A stretch of DNA of 64,000 nucleotides from Pseudobutyrivibrio sp. OR37 (GCF_900113655.1 NZ_FOQF01000006.1:1-64000), one strand, 5' to 3'. Shown: positions 1-9,248, counted from the first letter of the stretch. Numbers and translations: made by a program. The notes: generated by a model not told the origin, from the letters alone.

Positions 1-155
1 TGTTCAGTAATCAAATGTGCTCTTACTTCCTTTGAAATAGTAGATGGATCCTTTCCAACAATTTCTCCTATTTCTGTAAAAGTCTTTCCATCTTTTAAGC
101 CCTTCTGAATTTCTTGTCTGGCGTCTAGTGTTAGATGCTTATATTTACATGTCAT
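1..155 (-). CDS. IS30-family transposase, N-terminal part (runs off window)
   Basis: Reading leftwards from an ATG at 155 gives about 51 residues starting MTCKYKHLTLDARQEIQKG and continuing with DGKTFTEIGEIVGKDPSTIS. This is the N-terminal helix-turn-helix that opens IS30-type transposases, where it binds the terminal inverted repeats. A GGAGG lies about 9 bases upstream of the ATG. The DDE catalytic domain would be beyond base 1, so integrity cannot be judged. I could not place the inverted repeat that should bound the element between 156 and about 390. Confidence 0.8.
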   Translation of the reverse strand, partial: MTCKYKHLTLDARQEIQKGLKDGKTFTEIGEIVGKDPSTISKEVRAHLITE

Positions 156-220
156 GGTATGTTCCTCCATTAGTGGCACCGCTTTCTAAACATCAGCAGG
201 TATTGTACTCAAAACCAAAC

Positions 221-260
221 ATAAAGAAAAGACAGCCTGCTATTATTGCAAGACTGTCTT
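221..260 (-). terminator. hairpin with T-run upstream of the transposase
   Basis: On the minus strand, AGACAG and CTGTCT arms with an imperfect inner stem are followed by TTTTCTTT. It could stop outside transcription from entering the transposase, or end the peptidase transcript. The stem has a mismatch and a bulge. Apart from this hairpin, 156-391 shows nothing I can name. Confidence 0.45.
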
Positions 261-391
261 CTAGTTCCTCGTTTGCATTATTAACTTCTGGCTTGCTTAA
301 GGCTGACTGGAAGTTAGTTTTTCAATTCACTATTTTGTATCAACTTATAGTTTAACGCATGCTTTTTTTTACTATATAGAAAAAGAGTTTT

Positions 392-2437
392 TTACCATAC
401 TGCGATTCTGTCAGCTGGAGCAATGTACATTCCGTCAGTAGCTGTGATTCCGTAAGTATTTAAGAATTCATCATACTGAGCCAGAACAAGGTTTGTACGC
501 AAATAAGAAAGAGGATGAGGATCCTGTGACATACGATACAACTCATTTTCTGATGTCAATAATCGACGCCACATTACTGCATAATGGGTGAAGAATTTAT
601 TGTAGTCGAAGTCTGGTTCTTTTGCTGCAAGGTTAAGCATACATTTTATACCAGCCATGTCTGCGATAGCTTCCCCACTTAACATTACACCATTGCAGTT
701 GCCCATTGTATCGCTTACTTTGAGATTATCAAAGTAGGTAGTTAACTTCGAAACTCTGTCATCGAACGCTGCTTTATCTTCTGGTGTCCACCAGTCAGCC
801 AGTGCGCCAGAGGCATCAAACTGTCCGCCTCTTGAATCAAAGGCATGAGAGATTTCATGGCCTATAACTGCTCCTATGCCGCCGTAAATTTCTTCTTTTG
901 TCATGTCCTCATTGTAGAATACTCCACCACAGATACCTGGAATAATATTGATTGAGTTATCAGTGAAGTTGTAGTAAGAGTTAACCTCGTACATGCTGTC
1001 GTAATCCCATGCATCACGGTCTTTTGTTGTTTTATATTTCTTATAATTGTCCTGAGCCCAATATTTCATGGCTATTAATGAAGCTACGACAAGGTTTCCA
1101 CCTTCAGATTTTGGTATAAGTACTAAACCGCTGTGGTCCTGGAGCTTATCAGGTTTTACTGCATGTATAACCATGGAATCTAGCTTGTGTGTAGCTGCAT
1201 CTTTTGTTTGTTGAGACAACCAAGCCTCATTCATAAGCATTTTTCGATAGTAGGCAATGGAATCCTTGATAACTCCCTCGATATCTTTTTTCATCTTGTC
1301 AGATGTAAAATTATTAATGTAAACGTTATCGATAACTGTCATAAGGTTATTTTTGGCCGTGTCTAAATAGTACTGATCGTCAGACTTCATACCAGACACA
1401 CCAAAGGCGTCATTTTTTATTTTTTCCGTTGTTTCATAGGTCTCTCTATCCAAAATATCACTAAAATAGATAACAGTATGAACTATAAAATAATTCTTCA
1501 TGAGAGCTAGATTTTTTTCGTTGTAAAGCTTGCCTACAGAAGCTAAATATTTAGGATTTTCGGCTACCACATTGTCTATATCTGTAAAGCCAACACTGTT
1601 TAGAATACCTTCGATAGGGTAATTTCCCAGGAGTGCTTTAACATCAGCTAAAGGAAGAACATTGTTGATATTTTTGAAAAAATCAAGGGAGTTCAAGTCA
1701 TCTTGGGTATACATGTTTTTTGCAAGAAGGGCTTCATAGGCAAAACAGTCCTTTATGGTTTTCTTTGCTTCCTTTGAAGAGTACCCCATGCGCTTTAGCA
1801 TATAGCTGGCTGTATCAGTGTACATATCCTTATATATGGAACCTAAATCGGACAGTGTAGTATAGTCGTTAGCATCAGGTAAAAGGAGATCACTTTCAGA
1901 AAGGTTTAAAACATATTTTGATGGATCATCAAAAGAAACAGTGCTATAGTAGCTTACTATTCCGTTTTCAAGTACATTTACATCAGGATTTACAAGATAT
2001 TTGTTCATCTCCTCCAGGGAAGAGATGCTGCGGATGGAATCAATAAAAGGTATTATTGGGGCATATCCTAAAGCATTTCTTGTATCCCAGTCAGATAGAA
2101 ATTCATAATATGTATTAAAAATCTGTTGGTCTAAATCGTCTGAATCAGATTTTTTCATTATCTCAATTAAATTTGCATCATTTTGTTCTTGAAGACTATT
2201 AAACTCTCCATAGTTGTCTTTTCCATCAGGAATAGCCGTCGCTGCAAGCCAATCGCGATTTATTGTAGTGTAGAAATCATCCTTAAGATTGTAGGCTTCA
2301 GTTGCTGATACACTTCCTATCGTAGACGGATCCTTCCAGGAATCAGGGGCTGCTAAGGCAGTAACACTGGATTGCAATGTCAGCGCAAAAGCAATAGCAA
2401 TAGAACAAGCCGCTCTAAAATATTTTTTGATTAGCAT
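392..2437 (-). CDS. secreted M13-family zinc metallopeptidase (PepO/neprilysin-like)
   Basis: A 681-residue protein with a Sec signal peptide (residues 1 to about 29, ending near TALAA), so it acts outside the cell or at the membrane surface. The zinc site is HEISH at residues 527-531 within IGHEISHAFDSRGGQFD. The second M13 signature, GEAIADMAG, supplies the third zinc ligand, and NSINIIPGICGGVFY matches the conserved segment before the zinc site. Length is normal for bacterial M13 peptidases, which cut oligopeptides of less than about 40 residues. The usual C-terminal CxxW is here IAVW, so the cysteine is missing. It stands alone and diverges from the GH43 gene at 2629. Family is certain, substrate is not. 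Confidence 0.92.
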   Translation of the reverse strand: MLIKKYFRAACSIAIAFALTLQSSVTALAAPDSWKDPSTIGSVSATEAYNLKDDFYTTINRDWLAATAIPDGKDNYGEFNSLQEQNDANLIEIMKKSDSDDLDQQIFNTYYEFLSDWDTRNALGYAPIIPFIDSIRSISSLEEMNKYLVNPDVNVLENGIVSYYSTVSFDDPSKYVLNLSESDLLLPDANDYTTLSDLGSIYKDMYTDTASYMLKRMGYSSKEAKKTIKDCFAYEALLAKNMYTQDDLNSLDFFKNINNVLPLADVKALLGNYPIEGILNSVGFTDIDNVVAENPKYLASVGKLYNEKNLALMKNYFIVHTVIYFSDILDRETYETTEKIKNDAFGVSGMKSDDQYYLDTAKNNLMTVIDNVYINNFTSDKMKKDIEGVIKDSIAYYRKMLMNEAWLSQQTKDAATHKLDSMVIHAVKPDKLQDHSGLVLIPKSEGGNLVVASLIAMKYWAQDNYKKYKTTKDRDAWDYDSMYEVNSYYNFTDNSINIIPGICGGVFYNEDMTKEEIYGGIGAVIGHEISHAFDSRGGQFDASGALADWWTPEDKAAFDDRVSKLTTYFDNLKVSDTMGNCNGVMLSGEAIADMAGIKCMLNLAAKEPDFDYNKFFTHYAVMWRRLLTSENELYRMSQDPHPLSYLRTNLVLAQYDEFLNTYGITATDGMYIAPADRIAVW

Positions 2438-2504
2438 ATATGTTGCCTCCTTTGCTGTTTATTAATAGACTTTATCAAATATCTATGAATTAAATAAGGA
2501 AAAA

Positions 2505-2595
2505 GTGTGAAGGCGATTTTTTGCCATTTTTTCACACCGAATTTTAGTAAATATGGCTAATTGTAAAATTTTACTAAAAGAACTAAAATTTTAGT
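2505..2595. promoter_or_regulatory. palindromes in the divergent M13/GH43 promoter region
   Basis: The 191-base divergent intergenic region holds three inverted repeats: GTGTGAA (2505-2511) with TTCACAC (2531-2537); ATTTTAGTAAA (2541-2551) with TTTTACTAAAA (2569-2579); and a perfect 14-bp palindrome ACTAAAATTTTAGT (2582-2595). The last two share the half-site TTTTAGT, suggesting binding sites of one regulator in front of the GH43 gene. The regulator is unknown. Confidence 0.4.
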
Positions 2596-2628
2596 AGGTT
2601 TTAATAAAACTATCATTTAGGGGGATTA

Positions 2629-5600
2629 ATGATGAGGAAGATTAGTAAAGCGGCATCCTTTTTGTGCGCTGCTACTATGCTGGCTGGAAGTATGCCTATA
2701 ATGGGCACAATGCCATCAGTGCAGGCAAAAAATGGGGAATTTCAACAAATCACAAACGACACTTTTTTCAAAGACAAGGATGGTAATTTCATCTATTCTC
2801 AAGGAGGAGGAATATTTGAGTTTGATGGAAAATACTACTGGTACGGCGTAAAGTACGCGGAAGCAGTAACCTATCCTGAGACAAAGGTGTTATCTAGCGA
2901 AAATCATTTCGTAGGAATCACATGTTATTCATCAACAGATTTAGTTAATTGGACAGACGAAGGAATTATAGCTACTCCAGAGGATGTTTATAACGAGACA
3001 ATCATGGAGGGGCAGCAGGCAGCTTGGGTAGGACGATTAGGTGTGACCAAGCTTTCAGATGGCACGTACGCACTTCTTGTTCAGCATGAATGTGATGATG
3101 CCGACAATAGCATTGATAATGCTAACAGAGGAGACACTAAGGCAGAGACAGATGGCTGGAGCAAGCAGGTGCTTATTATGACATCTGACAAGCCAAATGG
3201 TCATTTCACCTGGAACAACCGTGTAAACATGAAAAGCTACATCGGCACAACAAACACAGGTGACCAGACTGTATTTGTGGACCCAGCTACAGGCCAGGGA
3301 TATTTGCTTTATTCCTATGGAAGTGGCCGTGGCAAAATGTATTTGTCTAAGGTAGTAAAGGGTGATGACGGCATTGTTACTTTGGATGAATCTAGAATGA
3401 TATATTCAGGCGCAGGCCGTGAAGGTAACTGCATGTTTGAATATGGCGGAAAGTATTATGTGTGTGCATCTGATTTGTACGGATGGAACGCATCTCATGG
3501 ATATTATCTTGTGCTTGACAGTCTTGATGATGAGTATCTTAAATCAAGACCAGTCACCACCAGCATGCAGCTGATGGATGGGGCAAATGATGATTATTGT
3601 CATGTGAGCCAGACTGGATTCTTTTATACAGTCAGAGGTTCAAAGCAGGATACAGTAATCTTCTGCGGAGACAGATGGTCAGATTTTGCTGATAATGGAG
3701 ATGGCTATAACGTTTGGTGTCCACTTTCATTCGACGAAAATGGAAAGCCATTTTTCAACTCAGTTAGCTCTTGGAAATTAAACGCATCCACAGGTGAGTG
3801 GAAGGTTGCCAGCGATAACAATTACGTGAAAAACGGAAGCTTTGATGCAGATAGAATTACAGTAACAGATTTTGTTGGATGGAATGAAGAAATCCTGGAT
3901 GGAAATGGAAGCATTACCAACAACAAGGATTGTGTTACAGGAAAATATGCTCTTATCATGTCAGGCCATGGGGCTTACGAGGAGCAGATTAGCCAGACGG
4001 TTCTCTCTACAAAGGATGTAGCTTTAGCTGATGGAATCTATGATTTTTCAGCAAAGGTTAAAAATACAGAGGGATTCAGCGACCTTAGTTTATATGCTAC
4101 TAGCGGGGGTGTGACATACGGACAGAAGTTACTTACAGCAAACGAAGCCTACACAGAAGTAACTCTAAAGAACGTAGTAGTGGAAAATGGACAGGTTACA
4201 ATCGGAATTCATGCAAAGGGTGATGGGGCGATTCTTTATGCGGATGATTTCACCTTTAAAAAGAGTGATGTAAAGGACTATGCTACAGGAACTTTGACAG
4301 GAAAGATTTCTGGTGATAGCGCTACTTCAGGAAAGACTGTTAAGGTGAAGGCTACAGACGCTGAAGGCAGATATTTTGAAAAATCAGTTGCATTAACGGA
4401 AGGTGAATCAGAGTACAAGCTTGAGCATATTCCAGCAGGAACATACAGCATTGAAGCATCTGGTGATGGGGTGGCTATCAAGATTGATGAATCTGCTAAA
4501 GACAACACAGTTGCAGCTATCAAGGCTATCAGCACAACAGGAACTGTAAAGGGCAGAGTAGTAACTAAAGCAGGCAAGGCCTTGGCTGGAGTAAAGGTTG
4601 AACTTTCAGGCGAGGGCAAGGAATTTGAAGCTACCACTGATGATAATGGTGAATATAGCTTTGATGATGTAAACCAGGGCAGCTATTCAATCAAATATTC
4701 TTTGAGCGGATATTCACTTGCTTCTGGCGGTGAAGCCGAGACAAAGGTGGCAGCTGGATTTACTACAGTTAAATCTGACGCCATGATGGGCAAGGAGCTT
4801 GGCAAGGTTGCAGGAACAGTAAGAAACACAAGTGGAGATACAGTTTCAGATGCTCTTGTAATCGCTCGCCCTAATGAGGCAGAGTACGGAGATAGATTTA
4901 CGACTAGAACAGATTCCGAAGGTCATTTTGAGTTTGAATCACTGCCTGGTGGAGAGTATGTAATCGTTGCGACATCTACACCGGACAAGCAGTATACTTC
5001 CCTTCCTACAACAGCAGGAAAGATTACAGTATCAAGCACTAAGAGCATAGATATTAGTCTTAGATTTGGAGATGACAAGACATCTACTATCAACAATCCT
5101 ACCTTCGATGGAAAGTCAGTAAGTGGCTGGTCAAATGGTGGTGATGCAGGCGGATGCAGAACAGGAAAGAATCAAAGCCACGGCACCTATGACCTTGCAC
5201 CTTGGGCAAATAGTGATTTCAAGGTTGATACCTATCAGAATCTTGAAGGCCTTGATAATGGCTATTATATTCTTTCTGCCTTCGGTCATAGCGATTATGC
5301 AGAAGGTGATTCACTAAGTCTTTATGCTACAAACGGTGATGGCGATACATATACAGATACAATAGCAAGAGGTGATGGCCCATACGAATTATATGCAGTA
5401 AAGATTAAGGTTACAGATGGAACTCTTACAATCGGAATTAGGGGAAATATGTCCTCTGGTAAATGGGCAAATATCGATGATTTCCACCTGGGATATTTAG
5501 GAGATGATATTTCTATATCAACAGAAACAGTGGAGCAGGAAAGTGAGGAGATGGATCCAGACTATACTCCTGCAGTGGCAGTTTCACCTGAAAGTATTGA

Positions 5601-6162
5601 AGACATGACGCTTGTAGGTACCAGCACAGCAGTTGTTAAGAAGACAAGCAAGGAGGACAATAACAAGTCAGATGGAAATACTTCATCAGGCTCAAAGCCT
5701 TCAGGTCAAAGCGGTTCAGGTAACACATCGGCTGGAAGCACATCCTCAGGTAGTACACCAGCAAGCGCTACACCATCAAGTAACGGAAACACAAAAACTG
5801 CAGATAGCACTGTAGTAGCTCAGGCACCTACCGCTTCAGCAAATAACGTAAATACGATATCAAACAACAATAAGACTGGAAGAAACAACACTACTAGAAG
5901 TAATCAGCATGTAGATACTACAGAGGAGGTAACAGAAGATAGCACTGATGTTACAGTGGAGGATTCTACAGAAACAGCACTTAATAACGAAACAGCTGAT
6001 GATACAACAGAAATTCAAGAAGATACCGTTCCAGCTGCAGCAGAGGACACCACAACAATAGATGACAGCAAAACAAATCCAGGCTTTGTAGTAGCTGTAA
6101 TTGGCATAGTTGCTTTAGCAGGTGCAGGCATTGCAGCATTAAAATTTAAGATATTCAAGTAA
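2629..6162 (+). CDS. cell-surface GH43-like glycosidase with Ig-like and carbohydrate-binding modules
   Basis: 1,177 residues. Order: signal peptide (1 to about 33, ending VQA); a five-bladed GH43-like domain (about 38-390); a jelly-roll carbohydrate-binding-like module (about 395-545, NGSFDADR to ADDFTF); three carboxypeptidase-regulatory/SpaA-like beta domains (about 548-810, the latter two with GTVKGRV and GKVAGTV starts); a second jelly-roll module (about 815-965); a Ser/Thr/Asn-rich stalk; and a C-terminal membrane helix ending KFKIFK. The opening YSQGGGIFEFDGKYYWYG resembles the GH43 branch of exo-beta-1,3-galactanases, which lacks the usual Asp base at this place. An arabinogalactan side activity is therefore my best guess. 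SD is TTAGGGGG; ATG at 2632 is equally possible. Confidence 0.8.
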   Translation: MMRKISKAASFLCAATMLAGSMPIMGTMPSVQAKNGEFQQITNDTFFKDKDGNFIYSQGGGIFEFDGKYYWYGVKYAEAVTYPETKVLSSENHFVGITCYSSTDLVNWTDEGIIATPEDVYNETIMEGQQAAWVGRLGVTKLSDGTYALLVQHECDDADNSIDNANRGDTKAETDGWSKQVLIMTSDKPNGHFTWNNRVNMKSYIGTTNTGDQTVFVDPATGQGYLLYSYGSGRGKMYLSKVVKGDDGIVTLDESRMIYSGAGREGNCMFEYGGKYYVCASDLYGWNASHGYYLVLDSLDDEYLKSRPVTTSMQLMDGANDDYCHVSQTGFFYTVRGSKQDTVIFCGDRWSDFADNGDGYNVWCPLSFDENGKPFFNSVSSWKLNASTGEWKVASDNNYVKNGSFDADRITVTDFVGWNEEILDGNGSITNNKDCVTGKYALIMSGHGAYEEQISQTVLSTKDVALADGIYDFSAKVKNTEGFSDLSLYATSGGVTYGQKLLTANEAYTEVTLKNVVVENGQVTIGIHAKGDGAILYADDFTFKKSDVKDYATGTLTGKISGDSATSGKTVKVKATDAEGRYFEKSVALTEGESEYKLEHIPAGTYSIEASGDGVAIKIDESAKDNTVAAIKAISTTGTVKGRVVTKAGKALAGVKVELSGEGKEFEATTDDNGEYSFDDVNQGSYSIKYSLSGYSLASGGEAETKVAAGFTTVKSDAMMGKELGKVAGTVRNTSGDTVSDALVIARPNEAEYGDRFTTRTDSEGHFEFESLPGGEYVIVATSTPDKQYTSLPTTAGKITVSSTKSIDISLRFGDDKTSTINNPTFDGKSVSGWSNGGDAGGCRTGKNQSHGTYDLAPWANSDFKVDTYQNLEGLDNGYYILSAFGHSDYAEGDSLSLYATNGDGDTYTDTIARGDGPYELYAVKIKVTDGTLTIGIRGNMSSGKWANIDDFHLGYLGDDISISTETVEQESEEMDPDYTPAVAVSPESIEDMTLVGTSTAVVKKTSKEDNNKSDGNTSSGSKPSGQSGSGNTSAGSTSSGSTPASATPSSNGNTKTADSTVVAQAPTASANNVNTISNNNKTGRNNTTRSNQHVDTTEEVTEDSTDVTVEDSTETALNNETADDTTEIQEDTVPAAAEDTTTIDDSKTNPGFVVAVIGIVALAGAGIAALKFKIFK

Positions 6163-6191
6163 AAAAACTTTTTCATTTCTCTCTTTCATAA

Positions 6192-6221
6192 ATGGCGCGA
6201 CCACAAATGTGGTTGCGCCAT
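6192..6221 (+). terminator. hairpin after the GH43 gene
   Basis: ATGGCGCGACCACA and TGTGGTTGCGCCAT form a near-perfect stem with one G-T pair, 30 bases after the stop codon. The following T-run is weak (TGTTATGTT), so efficiency is uncertain. Confidence 0.65.
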
Positions 6222-6311
6222 TGTTATGTTGATTCCTTATTTGGTATAAGCTTAATCTTAGCAGCTCCTATGCTTAGCGTAAAATGAAAAAAGCTAAAAT
6301 ACACTTAACTA

Positions 6312-6551
6312 TTGCAGGAATTGTTAAGCGGAATATGCTCACAGAAGAAAAGGTTTTTTAGGCAGGGAATAGCGCTAACACTTGCAGCGGCATTTTCCTT
6401 GTCCCAAATGTCAGTGAGTACATTGGCAGATGAGCTGGATGAAAAACAGGCTCAGGAAGAGGTTCAGGCACAGCAATCACAGTCTCAAATTAGCATTTAT
6501 GTTGAAATGTCTGATTTAGAATATATAATGAATAATTATAGATATAATTGA
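6312..6551 (+). pseudogene. short signal-peptide-like ORF, probably a gene remnant
   Basis: A 79-codon frame with a good signal peptide (KKRFFRQGIALTLAAAFSLS, cut near STLA), then a Gln/Glu-rich stretch, ending abruptly at NNYRYN. The only in-frame starts are TTG codons without a convincing ribosome binding site. An ATG at 6334 lies in another frame and runs into a stop in the T-run, which suggests a frameshift. I read it as the leftover N-terminus of a lost secreted protein. A real small secreted peptide is possible but less likely. Confidence 0.35.
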
Positions 6552-6615
6552 CATGCTATAACGTAGCTGGATTATTAGAACAGTCCAGTAATTTAATAGT
6601 GGAGAGGGTAAGAAA

Positions 6616-6999
6616 ATGCAATTAACTACAATTCATCACATAGCTATCATTGTTTCGGATTATGAGAAATCAAAGGACTTCTACGTAAATAAGCTTGGGT
6701 TTGAAGTGATTCGTGAAAATTACAGACCCCAGAAAGAAGATTGGAAATTGGATTTAAGAGTGGATAGCACAACAGAGCTTGAGATATTTGCACCTAAAAA
6801 TCCGCCTAAAAGACCTTCATTTCCAGAGGCATGCGGGCTTAGACATTTGGCTTTTAAAGTAGATGAAATTGAAAAAGCTGTAGCTGAGCTAAATGGCCTT
6901 GGAATCGAGTGTGAACCAATCAGGACAGATGAATTTACAAATAAGAAAATGACATTCTTTTTTGATCCAGATGGATTACCATTAGAATTACATGAATAA
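6616..6999 (+). CDS. VOC-family protein, glyoxalase I-like (YaeR type)
   Basis: 127 residues, one complete vicinal-oxygen-chelate unit of two beta-alpha-beta-beta-beta halves. It opens IHHIAIIVSDYEKSKDFY, then ELEIFAP, LRHLAFKVDEIEKA and a final PDGLPLELHE. Metal ligands expected in the family are visible: His near the start (IHHIAI), Glu of ELEIF, His of LRHLAF and the last Glu of LELHE. Likely a small metal-dependent lyase or dioxygenase-type enzyme; the substrate cannot be told, though YaeR/GloA2 proteins are usually called lactoylglutathione lyase-like. A GGAGAGG site precedes the ATG. Monocistronic, ended by the hairpin at 7002. Confidence 0.85.
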   Translation: MQLTTIHHIAIIVSDYEKSKDFYVNKLGFEVIRENYRPQKEDWKLDLRVDSTTELEIFAPKNPPKRPSFPEACGLRHLAFKVDEIEKAVAELNGLGIECEPIRTDEFTNKKMTFFFDPDGLPLELHE

Positions 7000-7001
7000 T
7001 C

Positions 7002-7050
7002 AAAAAGCACTTCAATAGCTGCCTTAGAGGAGCTGTGGAAGTGCTCTTTT
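7002..7050 (+). terminator. terminator of the VOC gene
   Basis: AGCACTTC and GAAGTGCT arms, with an inner AGCT/AGCT stem, followed by CTTTTG. It sits directly after the stop codon. Confidence 0.75.
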
Positions 7051-7149
7051 GCATATCTAAAAATTCTAAGAAAAATCACAAATTTAAATCCAATTAATAT
7101 AAAATAAAATTATAATATTCATAAGAATGAAATATTGAGAGGATTATAA

Positions 7150-8034
7150 ATGACTGATTTCGATAAGTTTATCGCAGGAGAAGTAGAGAAGTATAGGGGT
7201 AATGCCTTTCCATTAAAGGCAAGTCTTTTAGAGCGAGCTTTGGTGCGTAGGGTTAGCTATAAAAAGCTTCATCCAAATCCAGAGGATGAATTTTGTATGC
7301 CATCGGTAGGACCTAGCTATCGAATAATCAATGAATATGTGCAGCAGATGGTTGAAGATAAATTTGATGGAATGTTTTCTGGTCTAGAAGATAAATCTAT
7401 TACTGTAGAAAAAATGTATCCTGATGGTTACATGATTCTCAATGGTCATCATCGTTGGGCAGCTTATATGAGGATAGGCAAGAAGAAAGTTCCAATTAAT
7501 ATCGTAAACCTTACTAATAGCCATGATATTTTCCAGATGTTAAATAATTCTAAATTCGACAAGCGCGTAACTATTAATCTGGACGAGGTAATGTTTAAAA
7601 AGCCAGTAAGTGAGGATGTTGAAAAGGAATTAGGCTTCCCATTTAAGAATGTTTACAAGGAGCATCTTCTTAAGGGGCTTCCAGCTGTGTGCAATCATCT
7701 GGCGAATGATGGCTATGATATTTGGGTTTACACCACAGGCCTATATTCAAGAGAATACATTCAGCGTCTGCTAAAGCTTTATCATATCAACACCAGCTTT
7801 ATTGTTACTGGTGCCACAAGATTTGATACAACAGATTCAAAGGAGAAAAAGCAGTTATCAGAACTGTTTGAAAAAAAATATGATGTGACAATTCACATTT
7901 ATGGCGAAGCTCTTTTTTATGTAAAGCGTAGTGCAAAGAAATCACTACAATACGAACTTCATAAGGATAGCTGGTCAGGTGATGCGATTGATATACTTGA
8001 TCAGATTCATAAAAAAGAAGCAGCTTCTGAGTAA
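7150..8034 (+). CDS. ParB/sulfiredoxin-fold protein with a HAD-like C-terminal half, function unknown
   Basis: 294 residues. Residues about 40-125 carry the ParB/Srx fold signature: PSVGPSYRIINEYV, then DGYMILNGHHRWAAYMRIG and KVPINIVNL, the GHHRWAA segment being the nucleotide-binding loop of that superfamily. Residues about 165-275 read like the core of a HAD phosphatase (LPAVCNHLANDGYDIWVYTT, then FIVTGATR), but the DxD nucleophile motif is missing. No partition partner (ParA) is nearby, so a chromosome-segregation role is unlikely. The gene is monocistronic (GAGAGGA site before the ATG), and its stop codon touches that of the convergent LacI gene. Domain calls are by motif only. Confidence 0.6.
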   Translation: MTDFDKFIAGEVEKYRGNAFPLKASLLERALVRRVSYKKLHPNPEDEFCMPSVGPSYRIINEYVQQMVEDKFDGMFSGLEDKSITVEKMYPDGYMILNGHHRWAAYMRIGKKKVPINIVNLTNSHDIFQMLNNSKFDKRVTINLDEVMFKKPVSEDVEKELGFPFKNVYKEHLLKGLPAVCNHLANDGYDIWVYTTGLYSREYIQRLLKLYHINTSFIVTGATRFDTTDSKEKKQLSELFEKKYDVTIHIYGEALFYVKRSAKKSLQYELHKDSWSGDAIDILDQIHKKEAASE

Positions 8035-8047
8035 TTACTCGGAAGCT
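8022..8047. terminator. palindrome over two convergent stop codons
   Basis: AGCTTC-t-GAGTAATTACTC-g-GAAGCT is an almost perfect palindrome centred on the two TAA stop codons (8032-8034 plus, 8035-8037 minus). It can form a hairpin in either transcript and probably serves both genes, although it lies inside coding sequence and has no T-run. Confidence 0.5.
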
Positions 8048-9090
8048 GTTGATTCTCTGTAGATAATATCTGTTTCTATATAAGTTCTTTTATAAGGCAT
8101 GGCAGGATTTGCGATTCTTGCAAGAAGCAAATCTGCTGCTATATAGCCCATAGAGCTGGAATGGATTTTGATGGTGGTAAGGCTAGGCTCCATCAGGCTT
8201 GCCTCTGGGGCATCATCGAATCCGCATATACGAATATCCTTTGGGACCTTCTTCCCTAACAATTTCACTGCTTTGATTGTAGACATAGCTAAAAAGTCGT
8301 TGGCACAGAAAAATAAATCAGGGAGCTGCTTCAGGGAAGCAATCTGTTGGCTAAGCCAAGTTGTGTCAGAGTAGGGATTGCTGTCGTCTGCAAGTATGCA
8401 GCTATCCATATTTATTGCAATGCCTCTGTCAGTAAGGACTGAAACGTAAGCCTGCCATCTTTCATAGAAGGACTGGCAGTGGAATCTATCGCCGATAAAC
8501 GAAATCCTTTTGCAGCCGCTGTCAATCATGGTATCAAGCATGTGGTGAACGCTTGAAAGATTTTCCATATATATAACATCTGCCTTAATAGGGCATCTTT
8601 GGCTAAGTGGAGTATCCACAAACAAAAGCGGGATGTTCTGCTTGCAAAGGAATTCACAGTAGCTTTCTGAAAACAGCTCCATGCAAAGTATTGCGGAAAC
8701 ATTTTCAATGTCGATGTTGGTTGGAAAGCACATGTTGTTGATTTCATAATCGCGAATGATGTTTATAGAAAGCTTGTAGCCTAGCGCATCTATCTTGTGC
8801 TGAAAGGCCTCTAAAAGCTTTGTTCCGGAGTGAGAGCTGCCAGGGAAAGCCTGGGTGAATAAAGCAATTTCTGTTTTATCAGCGGGAGCCATTGCTTCCC
8901 CAGACATTGCAGCAGGCTGAGTGAACCCTGCCATATTGAACTGCTTGTAGCCCATAGACATAGCGGTCTGGCATATTTTATTTCTGGTTTCTGCTGATAC
9001 ATTTCCTGTATTGTTAAGTGCTCTTGAAACAGTGTTTCTAGAAAGTCCCAAGGCATCTGCTATCTCTTGTAAAGTAACTCTATTTCCCAT
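8035..9090 (-). CDS. LacI-family transcriptional regulator (fructan locus 1)
   Basis: 351 residues: an N-terminal LacI helix-turn-helix (VTLQEIADALGLSRNTVSRA, residues 5-24) plus hinge, then a periplasmic-binding-protein-like sensor domain ending SLMEPSLTTIKIHSSSMGY. It diverges from the GH32-like lipoprotein at 9321, and the region between carries two copies of GTGCAAATGCA. Its closest relative in the window is the regulator at 40007-41062, same length and near-identical recognition helix (SRNTVS), whose target promoter has the same operator. Likely a sugar-relieved repressor of the 9321-15411 operon. Confidence 0.9.
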   Translation of the reverse strand: MGNRVTLQEIADALGLSRNTVSRALNNTGNVSAETRNKICQTAMSMGYKQFNMAGFTQPAAMSGEAMAPADKTEIALFTQAFPGSSHSGTKLLEAFQHKIDALGYKLSINIIRDYEINNMCFPTNIDIENVSAILCMELFSESYCEFLCKQNIPLLFVDTPLSQRCPIKADVIYMENLSSVHHMLDTMIDSGCKRISFIGDRFHCQSFYERWQAYVSVLTDRGIAINMDSCILADDSNPYSDTTWLSQQIASLKQLPDLFFCANDFLAMSTIKAVKLLGKKVPKDIRICGFDDAPEASLMEPSLTTIKIHSSSMGYIAADLLLARIANPAMPYKRTYIETDIIYRESTASE

Positions 9091-9229
9091 AATTTTCTCC
9101 TGCGTAAAATCTAGTAATAATGATACTGAAAATGCGCCAATGTGTCAAATGTAACATTGTAAAATTACACTGGTTGTAATTTTCACCAAAAGAAAACCCT
9201 TGATTAATCACATATTTCACAAAAATAAT

Positions 9230-9240
9230 GTGCAAATGCA
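9230..9240. promoter_or_regulatory. upstream LacI operator candidate
   Basis: GTGCAAATGCA matches 11 of the 12 bases of the downstream operator at 9295 and lies 65 bases upstream of it. A paired site would allow looping by a tetrameric or paired LacI-type repressor. Confidence 0.5.
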
Positions 9241-9248
9241 TTAGAATA

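Noticed and set aside
128-355. 75-codon plus-strand frame opposite the transposase start
   Set aside because: Overlaps the transposase in antisense, no motif and no ribosome binding site.
4278-4637. 119-codon minus-strand frame
   Set aside because: Opposite the Ig-like domains of the GH43 protein, no ribosome binding site and no motif.
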